Positions 57,404-64,000 of a stretch of 64,000 nt of DNA are shown here, piece after piece. Position numbers and translations under genes: made by a program. Source of the DNA: Actinophytocola sp963840275 (GTDB taxonomy: Bacteria > Actinomycetota > Actinomycetes > Mycobacteriales > Pseudonocardiaceae); the NCBI GenBank assembly GCA_963840275.1, contig CAWIYK010000010.1, positions 310,001 through 374,000 of the forward strand. Reading direction: 5' to 3'. Numbering within the stretch: position 1 is the first letter of the stretch; every line of letters starts with the position of its first letter. The notes below the pieces were generated by a model, which searched no databases, was not told the origin of the DNA, and worked only from the letters and a program-made list of their open reading frames with translations.

Positions 57404-58429
57404 ATGCGTGTCGGTTTGCTCACAGGTGGCGGTGACTGTCCAGGACTGAACGCGGTGATCCGCGCGGTGGTCCGCAAGGGCATCGAGGCTCACGGTTGGG
57501 AGACCGTCGGCTTCCGCAACGGCTGGCTCGGCCCCATCGAGGGCCTGACCAGGCCGATCGGGCTCGACGACGTCGAGGACATCCTGACCAGGGGCGGCAC
57601 GATCCTCGGCTCGTCGCGCACCAACCCGTACAAGGTCGAGGGCGGCGTCGAGAAGATCAAAGCGACGCTCGCGGACCAGGGTGTCGACGCCCTGATCGCC
57701 ATCGGCGGCGAGGACACCCTCGGTGTCGCGAAGCGCCTGACCGACGACGGCATCGGCGTGGTCGGCGTGCCGAAGACCATCGACAACGACCTCGGCGCCA
57801 CCGACTACACGTTCGGCTTCGACACCGCGGTGCACATCGCGACCGAGTCGATCGACCGGCTGCGCACGACCGCCGAGTCGCACCACCGCGCGCTCGTCGT
57901 CGAGGTCATGGGCCGTCACGCCGGCTGGATCGCGCTGCACTCCGGCCTCGCCGGCGGCGCCAACGTCATCCTCGTGCCGGAGCGCCAGTTCTCCGTCGAC
58001 CAGGTCGTCGAGTGGGTCGAGCGCCGGTTCGAGCGCCAGTACGCGCCGATCATCGTGGTCGCGGAGGGCGCGCTGCCCGAGGGCGGCGACGAGGTCCTGC
58101 TGACCGGGGAGAAGGACGCGTTCGGGCACGTCCGGCTCGGCGGCATCGGCACCTGGCTCGCCGAGGAGATCGCGCAGCGCACCGGCAAGGAGTCCCGCGC
58201 GGTCGTGCTGGGCCACACCCAGCGCGGCGGCACGCCGACCGCCTACGACCGGGTGCTCGCCACCCGCTTCGGGCTGCACGCGGTCGACGCCGTGCAGGAC
58301 GGCGACTTCGGCGTGATGGTCGCCCTGCGCGGCACCGACATCGTGCGCGTGAAGCTGGCCGAGGCCACCGCCGAGCTGAAGACCGTGCCGCTGGAGCGCT
58401 ACCAGGAGGCCGAGGTCTTCTTCGGCTGA
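57404..58429 (+). CDS. 6-phosphofructokinase, pyrophosphate-type residues
   Basis: 341 residues: MRVGLLTGGGDCPGLNAVIRA, GSSRTNPYK, the catalytic PKTIDNDL, VEVMGRHAGWIALHSGLAG and LGHTQRGGTPTAYDRVL. At the phosphate-donor site the residues are Asp104 (GGEDT) and Lys124 (PKTIDND), the combination found in pyrophosphate-dependent enzymes such as that of Amycolatopsis methanolica; ATP-dependent enzymes have Gly at both places. So fructose-6-phosphate is probably phosphorylated with PPi. This is a prediction from two residues. Confidence 0.9.
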   Translation: MRVGLLTGGGDCPGLNAVIRAVVRKGIEAHGWETVGFRNGWLGPIEGLTRPIGLDDVEDILTRGGTILGSSRTNPYKVEGGVEKIKATLADQGVDALIAIGGEDTLGVAKRLTDDGIGVVGVPKTIDNDLGATDYTFGFDTAVHIATESIDRLRTTAESHHRALVVEVMGRHAGWIALHSGLAGGANVILVPERQFSVDQVVEWVERRFERQYAPIIVVAEGALPEGGDEVLLTGEKDAFGHVRLGGIGTWLAEEIAQRTGKESRAVVLGHTQRGGTPTAYDRVLATRFGLHAVDAVQDGDFGVMVALRGTDIVRVKLAEATAELKTVPLERYQEAEVFFG

Positions 58430-58462
58430 CCGGTTTCCGGTTTGCGGTCTAGGGTTTTGCCC

Positions 58463-59833
58463 ATGGACCTCGATGAGCTGCTGTGGGCGGGCGCGGACGC
58501 GCAAGCCGTCGCACTACGCGATGGCGCGGTGTCCGCGCCCGACCTGCTCGAGGCGGTGCTGAGCAGGCTCGAGCGGGTCGACCCGAGGCTGAACCTGTTC
58601 CGCGTCGTCTACGCCGACGCCGCGCGGGCCGCGGCCGCCGAGGCGCAGCGGCGGCTCGACGCGGGGGAGCGCACGCCGCTGCTCGGGGTGCCGATCGCGG
58701 TCAAGGACGACCTCGACGTCATCGGCGACATCACCGGCATGGGCGGCCGTCCGCAGTTCGTGGCCGCGGCGGCGGACGCGCCCACCGTGGCCCGCCTGCG
58801 CGCGGCCGGCGCGGTGCTCGTCGGGCACACGCACACGCCGGACCGCTGCCTGTGGCCGTTCACCGAGACGCTCACCCACGGCGCGACCCGCAACCCGTGG
58901 CACCTCGACCACACCCCCGGCGGCTCGTCGGGTGGCTCCGCCGCCGCGGTCGCGGCCGGAGTCGTCGGCGCGGCGACGGGTTCCGACGGTGGCGGGTCGG
59001 TGCGCATCCCGGCGAACTTCTGCGGCCTGTTCGGTCTGAAGACCACCCGCGGTCTGATCGACATGGGCGACGAGGAGCACTGGCAGGGCCTCGCGGGCGT
59101 CGGCCCGCTCGGCCGCCGGGTGGCCGACGCGGCCGCGATGCTCGACGTGATCGCCGACGAGCCGGGCGGCTACCGCGACGCGGTCGACGCGGACCCCGGC
59201 CCGCTGCGGATCGCGCTCGCGTGGGGCACGCCGCTCGGCAAGGCGCCGATGGAGAAGCAGCGCAAGCAGGCGGTGCTCACGGCCGCCGACCGGCTCCGCG
59301 CGCTCGGCCACGAGGTCACGGTGGCGGACCCGCCGCTCGGGTTCCGGCCGAGCCCGCAGTTCCTCGTCCGCTTCCTGCGCGGCGTCGCCGACGACGTCGC
59401 CGCGCTGCCGCACCCGGAGTGGCTCGAGCCGCGCACCCGCCGGATCGCGGCCGTCGGCAGGCGGCTGCCGGACAGCCTGGTCGCGCGGACCCGTGCCGCC
59501 GAGGCGGGCCTGGACGCGCGGATGCAGACCTTCTTCGGTGACTTCGACCTGCTGCTGCAGCCCGGCTGGACCGGCCCGCCGCCCAAGATCGGACGCTTCC
59601 ACAACGCCGGCGCGGCCCACACCCTCCTCGCGGTGTCGATGGGCATCCCGTACTTCCCGACGTGGAACGTGCTGGGCTACCCGGGCGCGGCGCTCCCGGT
59701 CGGCTTCGACGCGGCCGGCCTGCCGATGGGCGTGCAGGTGATCGGGCCCGCGTGGTCGGAGCGGCTGCTGCTGTCACTGGCGGGGCAGTACGAGCGTGCG
59801 CACTCGTGGGCGGCGCGACGCCCGGAGCTGTAG
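58463..59833 (+). CDS. Amidase (amidase-signature family)
   Basis: 456 residues from ATG 58463. The Ser-cisSer-Lys triad is visible: Lys in GVPIAVKDDLDVIG, and the serines in TPGGSSGGSAAAVAAGVV plus ATGSDGGGSVRIPANFCGLFG. The C-terminal part ends normally (PVGFDAAGLPMGVQVIGPAW). The substrate is unknown; no gatB/gatA neighbours, so it is not the tRNA amidotransferase. Lineage-specific addition to the backbone. Ends 16 bp before inverted-repeat element copy 4. Confidence 0.9.
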   Translation: MDLDELLWAGADAQAVALRDGAVSAPDLLEAVLSRLERVDPRLNLFRVVYADAARAAAAEAQRRLDAGERTPLLGVPIAVKDDLDVIGDITGMGGRPQFVAAAADAPTVARLRAAGAVLVGHTHTPDRCLWPFTETLTHGATRNPWHLDHTPGGSSGGSAAAVAAGVVGAATGSDGGGSVRIPANFCGLFGLKTTRGLIDMGDEEHWQGLAGVGPLGRRVADAAAMLDVIADEPGGYRDAVDADPGPLRIALAWGTPLGKAPMEKQRKQAVLTAADRLRALGHEVTVADPPLGFRPSPQFLVRFLRGVADDVAALPHPEWLEPRTRRIAAVGRRLPDSLVARTRAAEAGLDARMQTFFGDFDLLLQPGWTGPPPKIGRFHNAGAAHTLLAVSMGIPYFPTWNVLGYPGAALPVGFDAAGLPMGVQVIGPAWSERLLLSLAGQYERAHSWAARRPEL

Positions 59834-59849
59834 GCCCGTTCGGGAGGCT

Positions 59850-60017
59850 TGGCCTCCGGCCCCCGGTTCCACGCTACGGCAGGTCACCGACAGAAACGCT
59901 CGTCACCGGCGGGCCTGTGGACAACTGGGCCGGTGTGGACAACCGGGCGCCGGCCGGTCCGACGCGGCAGATCCTGTCGGTGCTCGCCGTTAGGCTGGAA
60001 ATCGGGGGCCGGAGGCG
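59850..60017 (-). repeat. Inverted-repeat element copy 4 (167 bp, reversed)
   Basis: Left end TTGGCCTCCGGCCCCCGGTTCCACGCTACGG type (right-end type of copy 1), inner ACCGACA at 59886-59892; right end TGTCGGT (59975-59981) to TTAGGCTGGAAATCGGGGGC...CGGAGGC. The orientation is opposite to copies 1 and 3. It lies between convergent amidase and secreted-protein genes, 5 bp from the latter's stop. Confidence 0.9.
59916..59942 (-). promoter_or_regulatory. DnaA-box-like pair in element copy 4
   Basis: Two exact TTGTCCACA on the minus strand (59924-59916 and 59942-59934), 18 bp apart. Confidence 0.6.
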
Positions 60018-60021
60018 CGCC

Positions 60022-60378
60022 TCAGATCCGGACGATGTGCCACGACGTGTTGAAATGGCACTGGCCCGAGGACGGGTTCGTCTGGTCGATGACATATCCG
60101 GTCAGCGCGTCACCGTTCCAACCGCAGATCCACTGACCGTTCTCCGGAGCGGACACCAGGTGCCCCGGATAGGTGCCGCCACACCGGTACGGGTCGATCT
60201 GCAGTGACACGTACCCGGCCGGGATTCCGTTGCAGGACCACGTGGCCAGGGTCCCGATGTCGTTCTCGGGCGCCGCTGCGGGCGCGGCCTGCGCGGTGCC
60301 GCCCAGTACGGCGAAAGCGGTGGCGGCCAGCCCCGCCGCCGCCGCGGTCGCCAGTGCCCGAATACCGAACCGTGTCAT
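60022..60378 (-). CDS. Small secreted cysteine-containing protein
   Basis: 118 residues from ATG 60378 behind GAAGGAGCAG. Signal peptide 1-33 (ALATAAAAGLAATAFAVLGGTAQAAP). The mature 85 residues contain four Cys (WSCNG, YRCGG, WICGW, GQCHF), likely two disulfides, and many aromatic residues. No family recognised. A LacI-type palindrome lies 27-40 bp upstream of the start. Its upstream neighbour in the same direction is a STAND regulator. Confidence 0.75.
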   Translation of the reverse strand: MTRFGIRALATAAAAGLAATAFAVLGGTAQAAPAAAPENDIGTLATWSCNGIPAGYVSLQIDPYRCGGTYPGHLVSAPENGQWICGWNGDALTGYVIDQTNPSSGQCHFNTSWHIVRI

Positions 60379-60404
60379 TGTTTCTGCTCCTTCGTCGGTG
60401 AGTG

Positions 60405-60418
60405 TGTATGCGCTTACA
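60405..60418. promoter_or_regulatory. LacI-type operator candidate
   Basis: TGTATGCGCTTACA: arms TGTATGC and GCTTACA match over 6 of 7 positions with the central GC typical of LacI-family operators. It lies 27-40 bp upstream of the secreted-protein start. No LacI gene is in the window. Confidence 0.4.
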
Positions 60419-60477
60419 TGAATGACGTTAGAGAAATATCGGCCCCGAGAGGAGTCCGTGGCTGTCTCAGACCGCTC

Positions 60478-62424
60478 TCATCTGGTCTCAGCGAGATGCT
60501 CGGTGAGCCGCCGGACCGCCTCGGTGAGCCGCCGGAAGTAGGTGGCCTTGCTCATCGCCAGCGCCCGCGCGGTCGCCGCCGACGTGGCGCCCGGTGTCAG
60601 ATACCGCTGGCACAGAATGGTTCTGAGCTGCTGTTCGCGCGGCCCGGACCCAAACGCCGCCGCGACGCCCGCCCGCAGCGTCGCCCGCACCGACTCGGCA
60701 CGCGCGTCCACGCCGACGCCGACGGCCAGCGGGTGGCGGGCCAGCTCGGTCGCCACGGGAAAGGACTCCAGCGCCGTCCGCACGTCGTCGATACTCACGG
60801 CCACCGGCGACAGCTCGGGCGACCGGCCGAGCTCCCGGTACACCAGGTCACGCTGGTGCGCGTGCAGCCCACCCGGTCCGTAGTCGATCCAGTAGGCGCA
60901 CACCGGCCTGCCGTCCACCACGGTGTCGAGCTCGGGCACCACCGTGCCGCCGGCCGCGAGACAGAACTCGTGCAACCGCAGGTTGTGCTGGAACAGCGGC
61001 ACGATCGCGTGCCGCGGGTTCGGCACGTCGGCGCGCAGCGCCACGGCGATGTTGAGCATCGCGAGCGCACTGCCCGTCGGTGGCACACCGGCCTCCTGGG
61101 CCGGCGCGGTCAGGTCGACGCTGTCCCGCCACACGACCACGTCCTCGGACCCGCAGGTCCGCTCGGCGAACCGCAGACAACCGCGCCCGAACGGATCGCC
61201 GGCGAGCACCGATGGCGGCGCCGATCCCGGCGTCAGCCAGATCGCGTAGCCGACGGGGGCGCCCGCGCCGTCCCGCGCCACCACCACGTTGCGCGGCGCG
61301 AGCCGGTGGTACGGCTCGCTCGCCGACCACCACCGCGCATAGCCCCGGCCCGCGAGCGCCGCGCCGAGCACGGCCGCGTCGCCGGGACGGATCCGGTCCG
61401 CGTGGTAGCGGGAGCTGCCGTCCCAGCAGTACGCCCACCGCAGGACCGGGCTGCGCAACAGGTGCGCGAGGTCGGTGACGATCGACCGGTCGCCCAGCAG
61501 GGACCGCCGGTACAGGTGGTCGGCCACGCGCCGCCGCAACTCGCGCTCTCGTGCCGGCCGGACGCCCAACAGGCTGTCCCGCATGGGTTCCCGGACCGCG
61601 TCGTGCAGGGTCACGGTGTCGCCGACCCGGTCGACGAAGGGCAGCCCGGTCAGCCAGCCGAACGCGGCCTCCGCGTCGCTGCCCGCCTCCAGCGTGGCCC
61701 CGAGCAGCTCCAGGGTCGTGCGCCTGGCGATGGCGCACGCGGCGAGCGCGTCGAAGTGCGTGGTGTCCCAGTCGACGGCGGTCGTCAGCCGGACCAGGGT
61801 GGTCACGAGCCCCGGTTCGGGTGCCACGCGACCGTGCCGGAGGTAGGCGCCGGCGGCCAGCACGAGCGCGAGCGGCGAGCCGGCGGTCCACCGGGTGATC
61901 TCTCGCGCCGGCCCGTCCGGGACGTCGTGCGCGCCGAGCAGCTCGACCGAGGTCTCCCGGCACAGCTCGGCCAGCTCCAGCACGAACGTGACCTGTGCCC
62001 AACCACCGCAGAACCAGCCGGGGTCCGGCCGGCTCCGGCCGGCGATCACCACGACGACGTCGCCGGGCAGTCGGGGCAGCACCTCCTCGCGCAGCTCCTT
62101 CGCCCCGGTCGCGATCCGCTCGAACCCGTCGAGGAACACCACCGTGCCCGCGGGGACGTCACGCAGGGCGGCCGCAAGCGCGGCGGGCAGCGGATCGATC
62201 GTCCTGACGTCGATCCAGCGGGTCGCCCGCCCGGCCGCACGAGCGGCCGCGGCAGCCGCGCGCAGCAGTTCGGTCTTGCCGATCCCGCCGGGACCGTGCA
62301 CCAGCAACACGTTGCGGTCGAGCGTGCCGTCAAGGATCCGGCCGAACAGCTCGAGCTCGGCGCCGCGCCCCACCAACCGGTCGGCCTGCCCGGCCACCCG
62401 GTCCCCGATCGTCGCGCCGTCCAT
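60478..62424 (-). CDS. STAND-type ATPase transcriptional regulator
   Basis: 648 residues from ATG 62424; the frame is open to 63027 but the upstream part is a different, broken gene. Walker A GPGGIGKTELLRAAA (residues 44-51 for the loop), Walker B-like TVVFLDGFERI (about 90-100), and a winged-helix-like region near 270-330 (TVTLHDAVREPMRDSL). The middle is an unrecognised 250-residue region. A C-terminal helix-turn-helix-like segment TSAATARALAMSKATYFRRL (about 615-635) likely binds DNA. Signal-integrating regulator; target unknown, perhaps the adjacent secreted protein. Confidence 0.75.
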   Translation of the reverse strand: MDGATIGDRVAGQADRLVGRGAELELFGRILDGTLDRNVLLVHGPGGIGKTELLRAAAAAARAAGRATRWIDVRTIDPLPAALAAALRDVPAGTVVFLDGFERIATGAKELREEVLPRLPGDVVVVIAGRSRPDPGWFCGGWAQVTFVLELAELCRETSVELLGAHDVPDGPAREITRWTAGSPLALVLAAGAYLRHGRVAPEPGLVTTLVRLTTAVDWDTTHFDALAACAIARRTTLELLGATLEAGSDAEAAFGWLTGLPFVDRVGDTVTLHDAVREPMRDSLLGVRPARERELRRRVADHLYRRSLLGDRSIVTDLAHLLRSPVLRWAYCWDGSSRYHADRIRPGDAAVLGAALAGRGYARWWSASEPYHRLAPRNVVVARDGAGAPVGYAIWLTPGSAPPSVLAGDPFGRGCLRFAERTCGSEDVVVWRDSVDLTAPAQEAGVPPTGSALAMLNIAVALRADVPNPRHAIVPLFQHNLRLHEFCLAAGGTVVPELDTVVDGRPVCAYWIDYGPGGLHAHQRDLVYRELGRSPELSPVAVSIDDVRTALESFPVATELARHPLAVGVGVDARAESVRATLRAGVAAAFGSGPREQQLRTILCQRYLTPGATSAATARALAMSKATYFRRLTEAVRRLTEHLAETR

Positions 62425-62509
62425 CCCCACCCGTCCCCCGTTTCGGCCGGTCCACGGAGAACGGTACGAAACGACGGCCGGCGAAACTACCGCCGCGGGG
62501 ACGCCACCC

Positions 62510-62880
62510 TCACTCCGCGGCAGGCTCCCAGGGCAGTCCCACGTCGGCATCGGCTCCGGCACCGACGGGGCGGTGCCCGACGCGGAGAACAACACGGCGC
62601 GCAGCGGGGGGCACCCACCGGCGCCGCTGCTCCTCGGTGATGCCGCGGCCCACATGCCGGGACACCATGTGCTGGTGCCCGCCGAGGGCGGTCGAGTACG
62701 CGGGCGGCCCACCGAACACCTCGCCGACCCAGGCGGCGACATGCGCCGAGTGCGCGGGCGACATTCCGGCGAAGACGGGTGCCAGCACGGGATCCGTCGG
62801 CACCTCGCGTAGAACCGGTCGAACAGCTCGGTCAGCGCGGGCGCGCCGCCGAGCCACTCGTACAGCGTGGGCAAGCGGCC
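62510..62880 (-). pseudogene. Frameshifted truncated hemoglobin (group II) gene
   Basis: The first part is in one frame (LPTLYEWLGGAPALTELF, then DRFYAR) and the rest in another (EVPTDPVLAPVFAGMSPAHS, AAWVGEVFGGP, GGHQHMVSRHVGRGITEEQ then RRRWV). The join is at about 62803-62808, where a small deletion (for example 1 or 4 bases) shifted the frame. Both parts match the truncated-hemoglobin pattern including the B/CD region and the proximal-side HMVxxH. The C-terminus after RRRWV is short and does not follow the family. A TTG at 62874 is the only plausible start. Confidence 0.75.
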
Positions 62881-62963
62881 ACCGAAGCACGGTCGGGTGG
62901 ACCGATCAAGCTCGGTCCACGATCGGCGTAAACCGGGCTGACGCACCCGGCTACGCTGGTGGC

Positions 62964-64000
62964 GTGAACTGGACCGTTGACGTGCCGGTGGACACGCTTC
63001 CCGAGCTCCCACCGCTGCCGCCGGCACTGCGCGCCCGCCTCGACGAGGCCCTGTCCCGGCATGCCGCGCAGCAACCCGAATGGCCCGACCCCGTGCAGGT
63101 GCGCCAGGTGCGCACCCTCCTGGAGAGCGTGCCGCCGATCACCGTCCCCAGCGAGATCGACCGGCTGCGCGACAAGCTGGCCGAGGTCGCGCGCGGCGAG
63201 GCGTTCCTGCTGCAGGGCGGCGACTGCGCCGAGACCTTCGTGGACAACACCGAGCCGCACATCCGCGGCAACATCCGCACGCTGCTGCAGATGGCCGTCG
63301 TCCTGACCTACGGCGCCAGCCTGCCCGTGGTGAAGGTCGGCCGGATCGCCGGGCAGTACGCCAAGCCCCGCTCGAACACCACCGACGCGCTCGGTCTGCC
63401 GGTGTACCGCGGCGACATCATCAACTCGCTGGTGCCGACGCCGGAGGCACGCGTGCCCGACCCGGGCCGCATGATCCGCGCGTACGCCAACGCGGGCGCC
63501 GCGATGAACCTGATGCGCGCGCTGACCGCGGCCGGCATGGCGGACCTCACGAAGGTCCACGAGTGGAACAAGGACTTCGTCAGCAACTCGGCCGCCGGCG
63601 AGCGCTACGAGGCGCTCGCCACCGAGATCGACCGCGGCCTGCGGTTCATGGCGGCCTGCGGCGTCGAGGACACCTCCCTGCACGCCACGGAGATCTTCGC
63701 GAGCCACGAGGCGCTGCTGCTCGACTACGAGCGCGCCATGCTCCGCATGGACACCAACGGGCCGGACCCGCGGCTGTACAACCTCTCGGCGCACTTCCTG
63801 TGGATCGGGGAGCGCACCCGTCAGCTCGACGGCGCGCACATCGCGTTCGCGGAGCTGCTGTCGAACCCGATCGGCGTCAAGATCGGTCCGTCGACCACGC
63901 CGGAGCTGGCGGTCGAGTACGTCGAGCGGCTCGACCCGCACAACACCCCGGGCCGGCTGACGCTGATCAGCCGCATGGGCAATGGCAAGGTGCGTGAGGC
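62964..64000 (+). CDS. aroG: 3-deoxy-7-phosphoheptulonate synthase, class II (partial, runs off right edge)
   Basis: Starts at GTG 62964 (VNWTVDVPVDTLPELPPLPP...) and is open to the window edge (345 codons of about 460). Plant-type class II DAHP synthase marks: FLLQGGDCAETFVDN with the metal-binding Cys, VVKVGRIAGQYAKPRS, GDIINSL, and IWIGERTRQLDGAHIAF. First step of the shikimate pathway. Equivalent to Rv2178c, ending the backbone block. It diverges from the broken hemoglobin gene. Confidence 0.95.
   Translation, partial: MNWTVDVPVDTLPELPPLPPALRARLDEALSRHAAQQPEWPDPVQVRQVRTLLESVPPITVPSEIDRLRDKLAEVARGEAFLLQGGDCAETFVDNTEPHIRGNIRTLLQMAVVLTYGASLPVVKVGRIAGQYAKPRSNTTDALGLPVYRGDIINSLVPTPEARVPDPGRMIRAYANAGAAMNLMRALTAAGMADLTKVHEWNKDFVSNSAAGERYEALATEIDRGLRFMAACGVEDTSLHATEIFASHEALLLDYERAMLRMDTNGPDPRLYNLSAHFLWIGERTRQLDGAHIAFAELLSNPIGVKIGPSTTPELAVEYVERLDPHNTPGRLTLISRMGNGKVRE

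Noticed and set aside
60418..62640. 740-codon plus-strand frame opposite the STAND regulator
   Set aside because: Composition is typical of an antisense shadow in high-G+C DNA; the minus-strand protein has clear Walker motifs.
60478..63027. 849-codon minus frame as a hemoglobin-regulator fusion
   Set aside because: The hemoglobin similarity switches frame near 62805 and the segment between it and the ATPase is not protein-like; two separate units fit better.

Overview
The window is high-G+C actinobacterial chromosome with dense genes, many GTG and TTG starts and many 4-bp stop/start overlaps. Gene content and order point to the order Pseudonocardiales, probably an Actinosynnema/Lentzea/Saccharothrix-type genome; the genus is an inference. 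No tRNA, rRNA, CRISPR array, integrase or transposase was seen.

The backbone follows the conserved order known from Mycobacterium tuberculosis, roughly Rv2217 down to Rv2178c: lipB, TIGR01777 epimerase, lipoyl-E2 and lpd (1.5-6.4 kb); leucyl aminopeptidase (10-12 kb); ilvE, cobS, cobT (12.8-16 kb); DUF3043, glycerate kinase, ErpA-like carrier, adenosine kinase, asnB (18.7-25.3 kb); ctaC, ctaF, trpD, ctaE, qcrC, qcrA, qcrB (25.4-34.5 kb); DEDDh/GIY-YIG nuclease, NYN protein, cell-wall hydrolases, pimB (38-48 kb); fadD15-like, START-like, ArsA-like, acyltransferase and exoribonuclease genes (50-57 kb); aroG running off the right edge. It covers lipoylation and 2-oxoacid dehydrogenase parts, the cytochrome bcc-aa3 branch, envelope building and amino-acid synthesis.

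Lineage-specific material is set into this backbone: a divergent TetR/GNAT unit (left edge), two tandem Hsp70-like ATPases (6.9-10.1 kb), cobU with a small ORF, AKR and SDR (16-18.7 kb), a secreted HAF-type protein (27 kb), a serine-hydrolase lipoprotein coupled to qcrB plus three inositol-catabolism genes (34.4-38.3 kb), a CHAP protein with two YbaB-like partners (48-49.9 kb), and an amidase, secreted protein, STAND regulator and broken hemoglobin gene (58-63 kb).

The most unusual signals are: (1) four copies of a 160-260 bp inverted-repeat element, each between convergent genes and each carrying two DnaA-box-like 9-mers in one fixed orientation relative to the element ends; (2) an unlisted 58-codon ORF joining qcrA to qcrB by 4-bp overlaps at both ends; (3) the overlapping CHAP/YbaB-like cassette; (4) several family members with lost active sites or broken frames (FadD15-like, an NlpC/P60 domain, a receiver domain, a truncated hemoglobin).
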